A stretch of DNA of 64,000 nt from Rebecca billardiae RCC1528 (taxonomy: Eukaryota > Haptophyta). The stretch covers positions 558,001 to 622,000 of the forward strand of contig OZ251249.1 in assembly GCA_965240325.2 (NCBI GenBank), written 5' to 3'. The position numbers and the translations under genes are program-made. Under the pieces are notes generated by a model that saw nothing but the letters and a program-made list of their open reading frames with translations, had not been told where the DNA came from and searched no databases. Below, piece by piece: positions 32,001 through 42,900 of this stretch. Position 1 is the first letter of the stretch. The number at the start of each line of letters is the position of its first letter.

Positions 32001-32495
32001 ATCGTGTCACAGGTGTGGTCGACGCACTCGACCTTTTTGGGCGCGGGCAGCGGCCGCTCGTTCGTGCTGACGAACTACGCGCTGCGCGAGATCGGCGTGG
32101 TCAACCTGCACCGCTCCGCGCCGCCCAAGCTGCGCGTGCGGCTGCAGCTCCCCGCGCGCACGCCGCCCGCCCGCCTCTCCGAGGTCGCCGAGGCCCTCCG
32201 CGCGTACGCTGCCGAGGCGGCCTCGGAGTGGAGCTCGTGCCGCGTGCTGCTCGACGAGCCCCAGTACGGGCAGGGCGCGATGGCGGTGCAGGTGGTGCTG
32301 GGCTCGGCGTATCCGGCGCAGGAGGAGGAGAACATCGGCGCGGCCAAGTGCCGGCTCCTCAGCTTTGCGCACGCATACCTCTCGTCCGCCGGCATCGTCG
32401 GCGCCTTCGCCGAGGCCGCGCAGCCAGTTGCCGGCGCTCAGCTGCTGGCGGGCGCGGGCGCGTCGGCCGTGCGGACGTCGACAGCGACGGCGTGA
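29094..32495 (+). CDS. MscS-like mechanosensitive ion channel (copy B)
   Basis: A 1133-residue protein in one exon, divergent paralogue of the gene at 26179-29007. The shared N-terminal motif reads DEIVLSRVDAEL. Membrane segments include LLWPILPLALFFCT, VTLAWVALMWAGCVGDAWG, FQGLLAWLTLLSGTYCGL and LCWLGLALGASAYLVDWG. The pore and beta-domain block, TALLSCALALGRLPFEVAAG followed by VLYVLYARPFDIGD, is diagnostic, and SFVLTNYALREIGVVNLHRS follows. VERAYKEQRFAAASISAF matches copy A and MSL-type channels. Inserted Gly/Ala-rich stretches (about bases 31300-31400) make it longer than copy A. Acidic clusters (DDDEGGGDDDDG) lie in the disordered N-terminus. Inverted arrangement and common motifs point to an ancient inverted duplication. 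Confidence 0.88.
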   Translation: MAAARGGPDDEGELLSAPSSTPRAVDQKAFAHAIHTVLMLRTLGAAASAQTAAGAAAAFAPARPAHPPRPDEIVLSRVDAELQEGADWGEDEASPGRSEDPSASPSLRTAGAAARAEAAGSPAGSLGDADGDGGDSRADEGAECLPRADDDEGGGDDDDGFISACSSEPDSDGDTGLQDYVDPSAESPLLALGARAVGGGAVAAVGDADGGLRGASGSVSVVGARQDATLARTPSEPASSAGAHASAAEPSARLCVRTPSSASCCAAALPPGSAGTGVSQGAPHDRPHARAPSSLGSCAAAPSSGSRARGGARRRDGAQAGAAGRALASAAEAAEAWAAGGAGGGAGGLGAQRSPHAPGVHLGRRRSAPSARARRRRLLAGAARCAERVAHEAALLWPILPLALFFCTREDVAMRLAWRVWLLRPVYALAAARLGVAAAHAAARAGAAAARHFHHCSVRPVAAADAAPLAHPSHLLAGWPGVTLAWVALMWAGCVGDAWGFADARAWAALWRTPGFQGLLAWLTLLSGTYCGLRAALRRADGTASAQHFGRRVRAALVALRAVRLVLAAGHAAARQQLPSGTPPPPPVSAARRGVSGGGGAPRERGSAPRERALGSDTSARAGLMLPPAGAAPHNAGESVHAEEDGGFHRALGRALGDEDGSGAPPDGARRSDELLLCLLWQSVRTELAVASSLPEARRRAEEAFWALEAAMATSTMVVGADGELGVFGAGADRFTGAGAGAGARAGAGAGARAGAGAGAGAAGALGVAAAAPRSGAAEAAAGGPAGAPSPSEPNGAAVAGAVRGRLIPREYLLRAAAAQLPAQLPTRARAARLQAVADLFAAVGSDGLALGDVVGAVERAYKEQRFAAASISAFADLSALGGRLARLCWLGLALGASAYLVDWGFLDLSAFVLSTGTALLSCALALGRLPFEVAAGVLYVLYARPFDIGDAVQLLRPGPDGDARTETAIVSQVWSTHSTFLGAGSGRSFVLTNYALREIGVVNLHRSAPPKLRVRLQLPARTPPARLSEVAEALRAYAAEAASEWSSCRVLLDEPQYGQGAMAVQVVLGSAYPAQEEENIGAAKCRLLSFAHAYLSSAGIVGAFAEAAQPVAGAQLLAGAGASAVRTSTATA

Positions 32496-32512
32496 CAGAC
32501 GAGCAGTAGCAC

Positions 32513-32595
32513 GGTATATATCAGATATATATATATATATATATATCTATCTATCTATCTATCTATCGATCTATCTATCTATCTATCTATCTATC
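32513..32595. repeat. (TA)n followed by (CTAT)n microsatellite
   Basis: An alternating TA run (about 32525-32546) leads into about twelve CTAT units with one interruption, just beyond the stop codon of MscS-like copy B. Confidence 0.95.
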
Positions 32596-33294
32596 GACCA
32601 GTTGCACGCGTGAGCGCCGAAAAAACGACACTTTGGCAGTGATAGTCACCGTCGCCGCCTCGGGCATGCCGCTGCCGCCGGCAGCAGCGGCAGCGGGAGC
32701 GTGGCAGCGGATCTACCACCTTCTGCGTTACACGCTGCGTCGTGCGCGCCAGGTGGCAGGTGTCCCCTGTCTGCCGCGCGGAAGGCAGCGGTCGGCGAGC
32801 GCAGAGGTGAGAAGGAAGGCGCGCACGCATCGTGAGAGCTTCAGCAGCTTGCCCACGCGCTTCACGTAGGCGGTGTTGTTGCGTGCGCACGCCTTCTGTA
32901 CCCGTACACGCGATCGCAGCGTGAGCCACTCCAGCCTGCCTGCGCATCGCGGGCCGAGCCGCCGGCGCCTCGTCTCCTGAATCCTCATTCACGAGGACAG
33001 CACGTGTATGTATCCGTGGCGCGCTCGCTGCCGATGGCGGCTCCCCGTGTCGAGGGCGTTTGGCTGGAGCCGCATCCAGGGCATATATCGTCACGGTCCC
33101 ACCCGATGCTGACGCTGAGGTGGCGCGCTTGCCGAAGGCAGCAGCATTGGCTGATGCCTTCTGCATTGGCCACCTCTGCGCGACCGCGCGTTCACGCTGC
33201 CGGCGCGCGGGCGGCGTCGCTTGGTGGGCACCTGCCTTGGGTTTTGTCGTTCGTTCTCAGCGACGGTTGGGTCGATTGACATGCCGATTGGATT

Positions 33295-33325
33295 GGGGCA
33301 TTGCGAATCGGCTTCGCAATGCCCC
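33295..33325. repeat. Perfect 13-bp hairpin
   Basis: GGGGCATTGCGAA (33295-33307), a 5-nt loop and TTCGCAATGCCCC (33313-33325) pair perfectly. Role unknown; it may be a relic of a small inverted-repeat element or an RNA hairpin. Confidence 0.6.
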
Positions 33326-33446
33326 ATTCCGCTCGGATCGGCGCGGGCGTCAGCCATGCGGCAGCGCGAGTGACAAAACCGACATTTCATACGCATACAG
33401 TATGTCGTTTTTTCATACGCTCACGGTTACTCACCCGTGCAACGGG

Positions 33447-33491
33447 TCTATCTATCTATCTATCTCTCTCTCTCTCTGATGATGATGATGG
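33447..33491. repeat. (CTAT)n-(TC)n-(GAT)n compound microsatellite
   Basis: Three simple repeats follow one another without interruption. The CTAT part resembles the one at 32547-32594. Confidence 0.9.
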
Positions 33492-34535
33492 CCCGCGGTG
33501 CAGGGCGGAGCGCGCAGCGTGGAGCCCGCACCAGCGGGCCCGAACCACGTTTCAAAAAGATCTTTGATCAAGAAAAAAGGGACGGGGGACGATTTTCAGG
33601 GCTGGAGGAGACTCAACCAGCTATTGGCACACACCGTCTCCGCCTGCCGCCACTGCTACAGCGATCGGGCGCGCGCGCGCGTACGCGCGCGCGCGCGCGC
33701 TCGGTTGTGGCGCAGACAACCGTTACCGGCCCGCCAGGGACGGCCCCACAACCAGCACATGACAGCGTCAGTTGCTCGCCCCTGGCAGCCGAGCGGCGAC
33801 CCTGGGCACGCACAGCGCAGGCGAGTGCTCGCGCCGGATGCCCGTGCCGCCGCCCGCACCGCCGCCCACGCCGCCAGGCGCGTTGCTGCCCGTAGCACAC
33901 CTGGGGCGGGGCGAAGAGAGGGCAACCGCCATCGTGCGTGCGGCCACGGACCTCCCACGATGGTGGCGGCCGTCCTTGTGGACCACGAGCCCACGAATCC
34001 AAGAGCGTGCGGGTCGAGCGTCGCGTAAATCGACTGCGGCACACGCATGGCGTGTCTACAGGTGCGATACCTTTCACGCACGCGACATGGCAAGATGTTC
34101 CGGCTACCTCCGAGGCTTGCTCTACATGCGCGCCGATGCTCGATCGCAACCACCTGACGACGCGAGAGACCGCAGCGGCTTGCGCGCGCAGCCCCGGCGT
34201 GACGTACAATGCCATGCTTGGCGAGGACCAAAACGCATTGGGGATGAACCTCATACGGCTCTGGTCGAACACAGTGAACCACGATGTGTGAGCATCAAGC
34301 TGGGTGTCATCTACAAGTGCCACATGGCGGTCGGCGTTGCCGCCGTGGAGTTGCAAGGCGGCAACGACCGCAACGGCTTCACGCGCTCCATCCGTGGAGC
34401 CCAAAACATGCGGTGGTGGTCGAAAATCACAACAAGCTCGCTCTGGCGGATGGTGGCGACACTGCTACCGACCCCTAGGTGCAGTCGTACCATTCGGCAA
34501 TATGAGAAAATGTCGTCTACTGAGTCGTCCCTGTG

Positions 34536-34578
34536 GCTGTCCTGTGGCATAGGACCCAGTCCTATGGCACAGGACAGC
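34536..34578. repeat. Near-perfect 20-bp hairpin with 3-nt loop
   Basis: Arms 34536-34555 and 34559-34578 pair at 19 of 20 positions around the loop CCA; the core is CCTGTGGCATAGGAC against GTCCTATGGCACAGG. Long, tight stems of this kind are unusual in this window outside GC-repeat DNA. It could be a transposon remnant or a structured RNA. Confidence 0.6.
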
Positions 34579-35329
34579 AGTGGGATATCCGAGGCGTGCT
34601 CACTCATACCTTGGCTTGCTCGAGTGCCTCGGTCAGCTGGCGAGCGAGCAGCCCTCGCAGCAGCAGCGCGTGCCGACGCCGACGATCTCGCAGCAGCAGC
34701 GCGTGCCGACGATAGTCTAAGTCGGCCATGACTTCGACTGTACACAATCGGCGCCTCGCCGGCGGCTGCGATGGGCCCGCCCGGCCGCGCGGCGGGCGGC
34801 GGCGCGCCGCTGGAGTCTACTCGCTGCCGGGCTCGCGGCCGGGCGGGCCCACTCTCGATCGCGACGGAGGGTGCGACGGAGGGTGCACCGCCACCGCGGG
34901 CCCCGAACTACGTTCGTTCTACGGAAAAGGACCGCGGAACGCGGTCATATTGAATATTTATTGATGATGATGACAATGTGAGTCGAGCACGGCATCACTC
35001 AGTGAGTCTGCTGGCACTCGTGGCAGATGTCGGAGTCCGCCGGACGCTCATCGCATAGTATGACGACGACGATACTGTGAGTGGCGTCACTTGATGAGTG
35101 GCCGCGGAGAGTGCACCGTCCACTGACCACTCCCGGCACGGATCGGACGAATTCACCGACTGCGCGCGGCCCGCCGATGGCCCTAGCCGGTGGCCGCCCT
35201 CCTCGGCAAGGTGCCCGATAAACAGCCAGCCCACCCGCGCCTGTGGCTGCAGGGGTGGGCTTCGCCAGCGCGCGCGCCAGTGCGCGCTGGCGCCGCGTTC
35301 AGCAGCCCGCTGCGCCGCGCGCTCGCTCG

Positions 35330-37252
35330 TCACTTCTTGTAGCCTCGCAGCCCGTTGGCGATCGCCGCCTTGTCAATGTCGTCAAAGTAGGGGTGGTTGA
35401 GGCCGTCCTTGGCGGTGATTCGCCCTTGCGGCTCGTAGATGAGCATTTTCTGCGCGAAGGCGCGCGCGGCGGCGGTGCGCGCGGTCAGCTCGGCACACGC
35501 CGCGCGCGCGCGGGCGCGGCGGTATGCGCGCGGCGCGCGCGCTGCATACCGCCATCAGGTCCGACGACTTGTCGTCGAGGGGCGGCACCGCGCTCTTGAG
35601 CGGCTTGGGCTTCCACGCGGGAAACTCGTGCTTGAAGTCGGGCAGCTTGGTGACGCCCGACCAGCTGCTCTCCGTCGGCGTGCCCAGCAGCCTGCGCGGC
35701 ACCAGGGCACGGCGGCGGGCGCGGCGCGCGGCTCGCGTCAGCCCACGCATCAAGGCCCTCGGCCAGCCCATCAGAGCGCGCGCGGGCCCGCGCGCTGGTG
35801 CCGGCGCTCGGCCACTCGGAGCGGAGCGCGCAGAGCGAGCGCGCGCGAGGGCGCACCGGAAGATCTTGAACAGCTCGTCAATCTCCGAGTCGCCGGGGAA
35901 CAGCGGCTGGCCGGTGATCATCTCCGCCATGATGGTGCCCACGCTCCAAACGTCCACGGGGCACGCGTACAGCTTCGAGCCGAGCAGGATCTCGGGCGCG
36001 CGGTACCAGAGCGTCACCACCTGAGCACGCGCGGCGTGGCGCGGCGGCGGTCGGCCGGCCGGTGCGCGCGGCGCGTCGGCTCACGCGGCGCGCAGGGCAG
36101 GCAGCCAGCCGCAGCACGGCGTGCGGCCGCGAGGTCGCGCGCCGAGGGCGTCGGCGCGCGCGCGGGGTGCCGCACCTCGTGCGTGTATGTCCGCAGCGGG
36201 ATGGTGAAGGCGCGCGCCAGCCCAAAGTCCGCCAGCTTGAGCATCCCGCTGTGCGGGTCGACGAGAATGTTCTGCGGCTTCAAGTCGCTGTGAGCGGCCG
36301 GTCGTGAGGGGGGCGGGCGCGGCGCGGAGGCGTGGGCATGAGGGTGTGACGGGCGCGGGGCGGCGGGCGGGGCCGGCTGTGTGCGCGGGAGCGCTTGCCG
36401 CCCCGCGCGTGACGGAGCGGCCTCGCTCGACGGACGGCCGACCGCCACGCAGCGGCGGCAGGCAGGCGGTGCAGCAGCGGCAGGCAGGCAGGCGGCGCGC
36501 GCGCGCGCGCGCGGGCGGGCGTGTGCGCGGGCGGGCGTGTGCGCACCGGTGGAAGATACGGTGTGAGTGGCACCAGTCGAGCCCGCGCATGATCTGAAAC
36601 ATGAAGGACTGCGGGGCGGGCGGGCGGCAGCGCGCGCGTGCGGGCAGCGCGCGCGTCAGCTCGCGCGCCGCGCCGCCGTGCCGCCACCCGCGCCCGCGCC
36701 AGTGCCGCGCGCGCGGCGGTTGTCGCGCGACTCGCCTTAACCTCAAGCGTCGGCAGCTTGTTGCCGTTCGCCTTCATGTACTTCTTGAGGTCGTAGTCGC
36801 AGAACTCGAAGCTCAGGTAGAGCTTGTTGTCGCCGTAGAACACGTCCTTCAGCCTGCGCGGCGCCGCGCGCGCGGCGCGCGTCCCGTGCGCACACGGCGC
36901 GCGCGCGTCAGCGCCGAGCCCGCGCTCGCGCCTGTCGCGGCTTGGCGCGCGCGCGCCGAGCTGCGCGGCGCTGGGCTCGAGCGCGGCGCGGGGCGGCGTG
37001 GCAGGGTGGCCGTGCCGCCCCCCACGCGCGTGCGCGCCCCGCGGCGCACCGGACGATGTTCGGGTGCTGCAGCTCCTTGAGGAGCGACACCTCGCGCAGC
37101 GCGGTCCCCGGCACGCCCTCGTCCTCGCCCTCGAGCCGGATCTTCTTGAGGGCGACCACCTCGCCGGTGGTCGTGTGCTTCGCCTTGTACACCACGCCGT
37201 ACGTCCCCTCGCCCAGCTTGTCCGTCTTCATGTAGTTGTTCAGCCCCGACAT
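35330..37252 (-). CDS. CDK1/2-like cyclin-dependent kinase with PGTALRE helix
   Basis: A 304-residue Ser/Thr kinase, exactly CDK1 length, in seven exons: 37050-37252, 36742-36853, 36547-36608, 36176-36287, 35857-36020, 35550-35691 and 35330-35449. The glycine loop GEGTYG holds Thr17 and Tyr18, the inhibitory phosphosites of CDK1. The cyclin-binding helix reads PGTALRE (48-54) in place of PSTAIRE. HRDLKPQN (split by intron 3), [10 protein letters not shown], the T-loop [15 protein letters not shown] and CPVDVWSVG are all intact. The C-terminus is DLMAKMLIYEP...[13 protein letters not shown], obtained by splicing 35550 to 35449. It should bind a cyclin and drive cell-cycle transitions. ATG 37252 gives the usual short leader; an in-frame ATG at 37285 adds 11 residues. 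It is divergent from the giant gene at 37554. Confidence 0.95.
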
Positions 37253-37553
37253 GGCGCCGCGCGCGTCCTCGCGCAGTGCCGCCACCCGCTTGCCTCAGCG
37301 AGTGCCTCGAGCTGTCCAACGAACGGTGCCTTTGAATGGCGAGTCCGGGGGCTCCGGGCGCGTTTGACGTGGCTCGAGAGCTGATTGGCCACCGCACACG
37401 CGTGCGGAACAAGGTGGCACCGCGGCGTGTCCGGCTCGCTCAAAAACCGAAAAAGCCGCTGGGCGTCCGGGCCGAGCTCGCTCGGTGGCGGCTGCTCGCG
37501 GGCAGCCAAAGCAAGAAGCAGGGCTGCCGCAGTGCGGCCATTCAACTCGGCGC
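37253..37553. promoter_or_regulatory. Shared upstream region of the CDK and giant gene
   Basis: 301 bp between divergent start codons. TTTGAA at 37331-37336 matches the core of the CHR cell-cycle element, and ATTGG at 37384-37388 is an inverted CCAAT box. Both motifs are short and may be chance. No TATA box is seen. Confidence 0.35.
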
Positions 37554-39963
37554 ATGTCGTCGGCGGCGCAGCTCGGCGCGCGCCCGGGGCAGTGCGGCGG
37601 CGAGCTGGGCGAGCAGCGGCGCTCGGTGAGCTTCGCCACCGAGCCCACCTACTCCGCCGGCCGCCCGGCCCCGGACGCCCACGCGCCCGGACCGGGTACG
37701 CTCAACTACGAGCACGAGCTGGCCCTCGCGCGCGCGTCGCGCGAGCGCGCGCTCGCGCGGCACGCGCGCGAGGGCGGCGGCGGCGGCGCGCCGCGCCGGG
37801 CGAGCGCGGGCGCGGGGATGGCATCGCCCCACTCGGCCTCCGCGGGCGCCACGCCGCTCGGCCGCGCGCACGACGATTACGAGGGCGCGCGGGTGCCGCC
37901 GATGGGACCAACACCCGCCGGCTGGGCGCGCGCGGGCGGCGCGCCGCAGCCGCGCGGCGTCGAGCCGTACGCGAGCGAGGGCTACGCGAGCCGCGCGCTC
38001 GCGCTCGCGCTCGGCGCGATGCCCTCCTCGCGCGAGCCGCCCTCGCCGCCGCCCGGCGGCGCCGCGACCGCCGCGCGCGCCGAGGCGCGCGCGCGCTCGC
38101 CCGAGGGCGCGCGCCGCCCTGTGTCGCCACTCTTCGACAGGCGCGTGCGCGCGTTCGCGTACTCGCGTGCGATGCAGCAGCAGCCGATGGCGCAGCCGCC
38201 GCCGCCGGCCGCGCCGGGCTGGGCGCCCGAGTACTCGCTGCCCGCGCCGCCGCCGCCGCTGCGCGCCGCGGCGCCGCCTCATCCCTCGGCCGCGCACGGC
38301 GCGGCGCGCGCCGCCTGGGAGCTGCAGCAGCCGCAGCCGCAGCCGCAGCCGCAGCAGCAGTGGCAGCAGCAGCAGCAGTGGCAGCAGCAGCAGCAGTGGC
38401 AGCAGCGGCAGCAGTGGCAGCAGCCGCCGACTCGGGCGCAGCACGACAGCACCGGATGGCATGCGCCCGGCGCGCCGCCGCCGGCCTCGCGCGTCGACCC
38501 GGCCGCCGACGAGCTGCACCGCCAGCTCGAGGTGCACCGAGCACAGCTGCGCGCCGCGTCGGCCGCGGCCGAGCAGGCGGCGGCCGCGGCCTTCGCGGCC
38601 TCGAGCGCGGCGGCGCGCTCCCACTCGCCCGAGTGCGCGCGCGCGCTGAGCATGCGCGCGGGCTGGGCTGCGGCGGGCGGGCTGCGCGGTGGCGGCGGCG
38701 TCAGCCCGGACAAGGTGCTCAGCGCCGCGTGCGCGCGCGCGCTCGGCAGCGGCGACCGCGGCGTGGGCGCGGCCGCGGCGGCCTCGGCGGCTGCGGCGGG
38801 CCCTGAGCCGCACGCGCGGCCGCAGGCACCGGACGCGCGGGCTAGCACGAGCGCCGCGCCGCCAGATCACGGCCGGTGGGGAGTCGGCGCCGCGGCCTCG
38901 CCACCCGCGGCGCGCGCTGCGGCCTCGCCGCCGCCGCCCGCGGCGCGAGCGCCGGGCGCGGGCAGTGTCTTTGGCAGCGGTGGCGCGCAGCGCGCCGCGT
39001 CGCCGCGGCCACTCAGCCCCGGCGGCGGCCCTGCGCACCCGAGCCCGCTCAGCCGCACGCGCCGTGCCGCGCGCATCCTTCGGGATTCGTTCGACTTGGA
39101 CGCGCGCGGCTCGCCGCAGGGCCCGGCGCACGGCGGCGCGCGCACGGCGGCGCGCGCGCGCGCGCGCTCGGCGGGCCGCGGGCGGGCGGCGCGCGGCGGC
39201 GGCGGCGGCGGCGCACGCGAGCAGCAGCAGACCGCGGAGCGGCGCGGCGCGCGGCCCGCCTCCGCAGGCCGCGCGCGCGCGCTGCGTCCCTCCGCGCCCG
39301 CGCGCACGCCGGCGCACGCGGGCGGCTCGCCGCCGCGCATGCCAAGCCCGCGCGCGCGCGAGCTCTCACGCCCGCTGCGAGATCGCGATCTCGTCGCGCT
39401 CACCGCCGCGCAGCCGCTGCGAGATCGCGATCTCGTCGCGCTCACCGCGTCTGCGTGCCTCGCGCCGCCGGGCATGGTCGTCGTGTCGTCCGGCTCATGG
39501 CCCAACTCGCCGCCGCCGCCGCCGGCCGCGGCGCCATTCACGCCGGGCGCGGCGGCGGCGGCGGCGGCGTCCGTCGCCGGCCTCGCGCCGACCGCGCTCA
39601 CCTGGGCCGAGCGCACCGAGCGGCTGCACGCCCTCCAGGCCGAGGTGTTTCAGACTCGGCCGGACGGCGCGTGGCAGCAGCAGCAGCAGCGCGGCCCGGG
39701 CGCGCGCGCGCGCTCGGCCTCCATCGCGAAGAAGCGCGTCGCCGCGGACACGCACCCACCGCCGCGCGCCGCGCCGCCGCAGCCGCAGCCGCAGTGGCAG
39801 CCGCGGCCGGGCGGCGGCGCGTGGGCGGCGGCGCCGCAGCACCGGCACACTTCGGCGCACCGCCCGACGCCGCAGCCGCAGCCGCAGTCGCACCCGCACA
39901 CACGCGGCGGTTGGGGCGAGGCTGAGGCGCGCGCGGCCGCGTGCCGCTCGGGCGGCGCGCGCC

Positions 39964-39995
<32 letters not shown>

Positions 39996-42900
39996 ACGCC
40001 CGGGCTGGGCGCGGCGCGGCGTGAGGCTTTGCTGGCAGCCATGCGCCGCGGCCTCACGCGCGCGCCCGACTCGATGCCGTCGCCGCCGCCGCCGGGCTCG
40101 CGCGAGCGGCAGCCATCGCCCCCGCGCGGTCTCGGCGGCAGCGCAGACGGCGTCGCCGGCGCCTCGCCCTCGAGCCCTCCTGGTCAAGTGCCGCCCGCGG
40201 CGCACCAGCCGTCGCCGACGCCGCCGCAGCCCGCGCCGCCGCCGCAGCTGACGGACGAGGCGGCAGGCGGCTGGTGCGTTCCCCTGCGCTCGTGCTCGCC
40301 GCCGCCGATGCCGCCGCCGCTCCCGCCGCCCAGCGGCGGCGCACGACCGCGGCTCTCGCCGCCGCCGCCGCCGCAGCCGCCGCCGCATGCGCACTCGGCG
40401 CCGCCGCCGCGCGCCATGGCTGCTAGCCCCGAGCGGCGCCGCAGCCCTCACGCGACGCGCGTGGACGGCGGCGCGCGGGCCGCGAGCGATCGGCCGTGGC
40501 CCGACGCGCGCGCGGCCGAGGCCGGCGGCGCCGAGAGCGCGCCGCGGCCGCCCGCCTCGGCGGCGGAGGCGGGCCGTGCGCCCGGGCGTGCAACCGCGAT
40601 GGCTGGCGCGGCCGAGGGCGGCGGCGCGGCGCGCGCCGCCGTGCCGGCGGCGGCCGCGGCCGCGGCGGCGCGCGGCGCGCTGAGCCCATCAAGGCGCGCG
40701 CCTCGCGCCGAGGACGCAGGGGACGCCGCGGCGGCCCTCGAGGCGCACGTGGCCGCGGTCGCGCGCGCGCGGATGCACGCCGACGTGATCCGCTCGGCGG
40801 CGCGCGGCGAGCCCGCGCCGCCGTCGCCCGGCCGCGGCGGTGGCGGCGGCGGCGGCGCGGTGCCGCCGCGCGCCGCGCGGTGCGCCGCGGGCGGTGGGAC
40901 TGGGGACGCGTCGGCGGCGCCGGCGCCGGCTGGGCCCGGGGATGGCGTGCTGAGCGCGGCGCGTCTCGCGCAGCTCCGCGCGCAGCCGACGAGCGATGTG
41001 CTCACGCGCGCGGCCACGCAGCCGGCTGCTGCTCCGGCGTCGCCGCCCGGCGCGGAGGCGCGGCAAGCGGTTGGCGGCGGCCATGCTGGCACGGCGGCGC
41101 GGGGCGGCGGCGCGGCTGTGCACACGCCACCGCACGCGCAGCTCCCGTCGCCTATCGCGCCCGAGGCGGCGCGCGGCGCGCACGGCACGCACGCGGCCGC
41201 GACCACCGCCGCGTGCGCCACGTCGCGCCTCGTCGCCGCGCAGCCCACGGGCAGCAGCAGCAGCCCTGGCGCCCTCATCGCCTTCTCCCCCGCCGAGCGC
41301 GGCGGCGGCGGCGGCGGCGCGGGGGCGCCGGGCGGCGGCGCGGGCGCGCCGGGCGCGCCGCTGCCGCCGCTGCCCGACGCGGCGGCGCGCTCGGTGCACG
41401 GCGGCTCGTGCGCGGGCGGCGCCGAGCCCGGCGGCGGCGGCGGCGGCGAGCCGCCCGCGCCCGACGCCGCGCCCGCCGCCGCCGTCGCACTGCGCCCGCT
41501 GCCCGTCTCGCCGCGCCCGCCGCCGCGCCCGCCGCCCACACCGGAGGAGCAGGCGGGCGCGCGCATGCATATTCGGAAAGGATCGGCACTCGAGGCGGCG
41601 CGGCAATACGAGCGCGCGCTCAAGGCGTTCCAGGCAGCGCTTGAGCTGGACGGCCGCGCCGAGTACGAACTCGCCGGTGCGCGCGCGCCGAGCAGACCCC
41701 CCCGGACAGCCAGCCAGTCCGGATGTGCGGGCCGGACCGCGAGGCCTGTTTAGCTGCGGTGTGTGTGCGCCGAGCGCTGCGCCTGAGCTCACGCGCCACC
41801 GCGCCGCCGCGTGCCCGCGCCCACGCGCCGCCGCGCGCGCAGTTGCGCGCATGCAGCTCAAGCTGGGCGACGCGGAGAGCGTGGCGGCGGCGCGCGGCGT
41901 GCTCGCGCGCCTGGCGGTGCCGGACGCCGCGGAGGCGGAGGCGGAGGCGGCGGCGGCGGCAGAAGCACACGAGGGCGAAATCGGCCGCGCCGCCGCGGCG
42001 CAGCGCATGTTGCCACAGGCGCGCGCGCGCCGCGCGCGCGCCGCCGCTCGCTCTGTGTCCGCGGCAGCCGCGCGCGCGCGCGCCACCGCGGCCGGTGGGT
42101 CGTGCGACCTCACGCGCGCTCCCGCCCGCGCGCCGCCGTCCCGCCGCCCTGCTCCGCCGCCCTCCCCGCCCGCCCTGTGATGCGCTCCGCGGCCGCGCGA
42201 CGCCGCGCGGCGCCGCACGCGCGCGGCGCCGTGCCCTGTGTGCGGATGCGGCGGCGGGTGCGGCGGCGGGTGCGCGCAGGTGGTCCCGCGCGCGGTGAGG
42301 GAGCAGGCGCGCGCGAAGCTCGCGGCAGCCGACGAGCAGCTGGCTGCACTCGGCGGGTTTGACATGCGCGGCGCCACGGCGGCGGCGACGGGCGCGCCGG
42401 CCGCCGCGGACGACGGCGACGACGCGGCGGCGGCGGCAGGCGGCGAGCCGCGCCGCGCCGGCGCCGAGCCGGCGGCGGCAGACTCGGCGGCGGCGGCGGC
42501 GGCGGAGGCGGCGCGCGCGACGCCCGCCGCGCCGACCACCCCGGTGGCCGGCACCTTCAGCCAGCTGATGAGCGTGCTGAGCGGCGGCCGCCGAACGAGC
42601 GCGCCGCCGGGCCAGCGCAGCGAGGCGGCCGCGGCCGCGGCCGCCGCCGCCGCCTCCGCCCTCGCGCGCTCACCGTCCGCAGGCGCGCTCGGCGGCTCGT
42701 CGGTGTCGTCGTCGGCGGCGGCAGCGGCTGCCATGGGCCCCCCACCGCAGGTGCCGCCGCGAGCGTCCCCGCCGCCGCGGCCGCCGCCGCGCCAGCATGC
42801 GCACGGCATGGCCAGCGCGCGCGGCCATGATGCGGACAGCCGCAGTAACGGTCAAAGTAACGGCCGCGCCGCCGCCACCGCCACCGCCACCACCGACCCC

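Larger units (their letters stand above)
32596..35329. other. Intergenic region with microsatellites and hairpins, no supported gene
   Basis: About 2.7 kb. ORFs of 80-320 codons on both strands near 33600-34730 conflict with one another and show no recognised domain. The minus-strand frame at 33613-34404 and plus-strand frames at 33938-34291 and 33772-34731 are weak candidates at best. A 25-bp string beginning CTCGCAGCAGCAGC is directly repeated at about 34655 and 34687. A GC dinucleotide run lies at about 33668-33700. Confidence 0.45.

Noticed and set aside
33613-34731. Candidate genes of 260-320 codons on both strands of the 33.6-34.7 kb spacer
   Set aside because: Frames on opposite strands compete, codon composition is less biased than in true genes here, and no domain or splice logic supports either.
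40689-42809. Long minus-strand ORFs opposite the giant gene
   Set aside because: The plus-strand frame carries TPR and CNBD motifs and consistent splice sites; the minus reading has no recognised motif.
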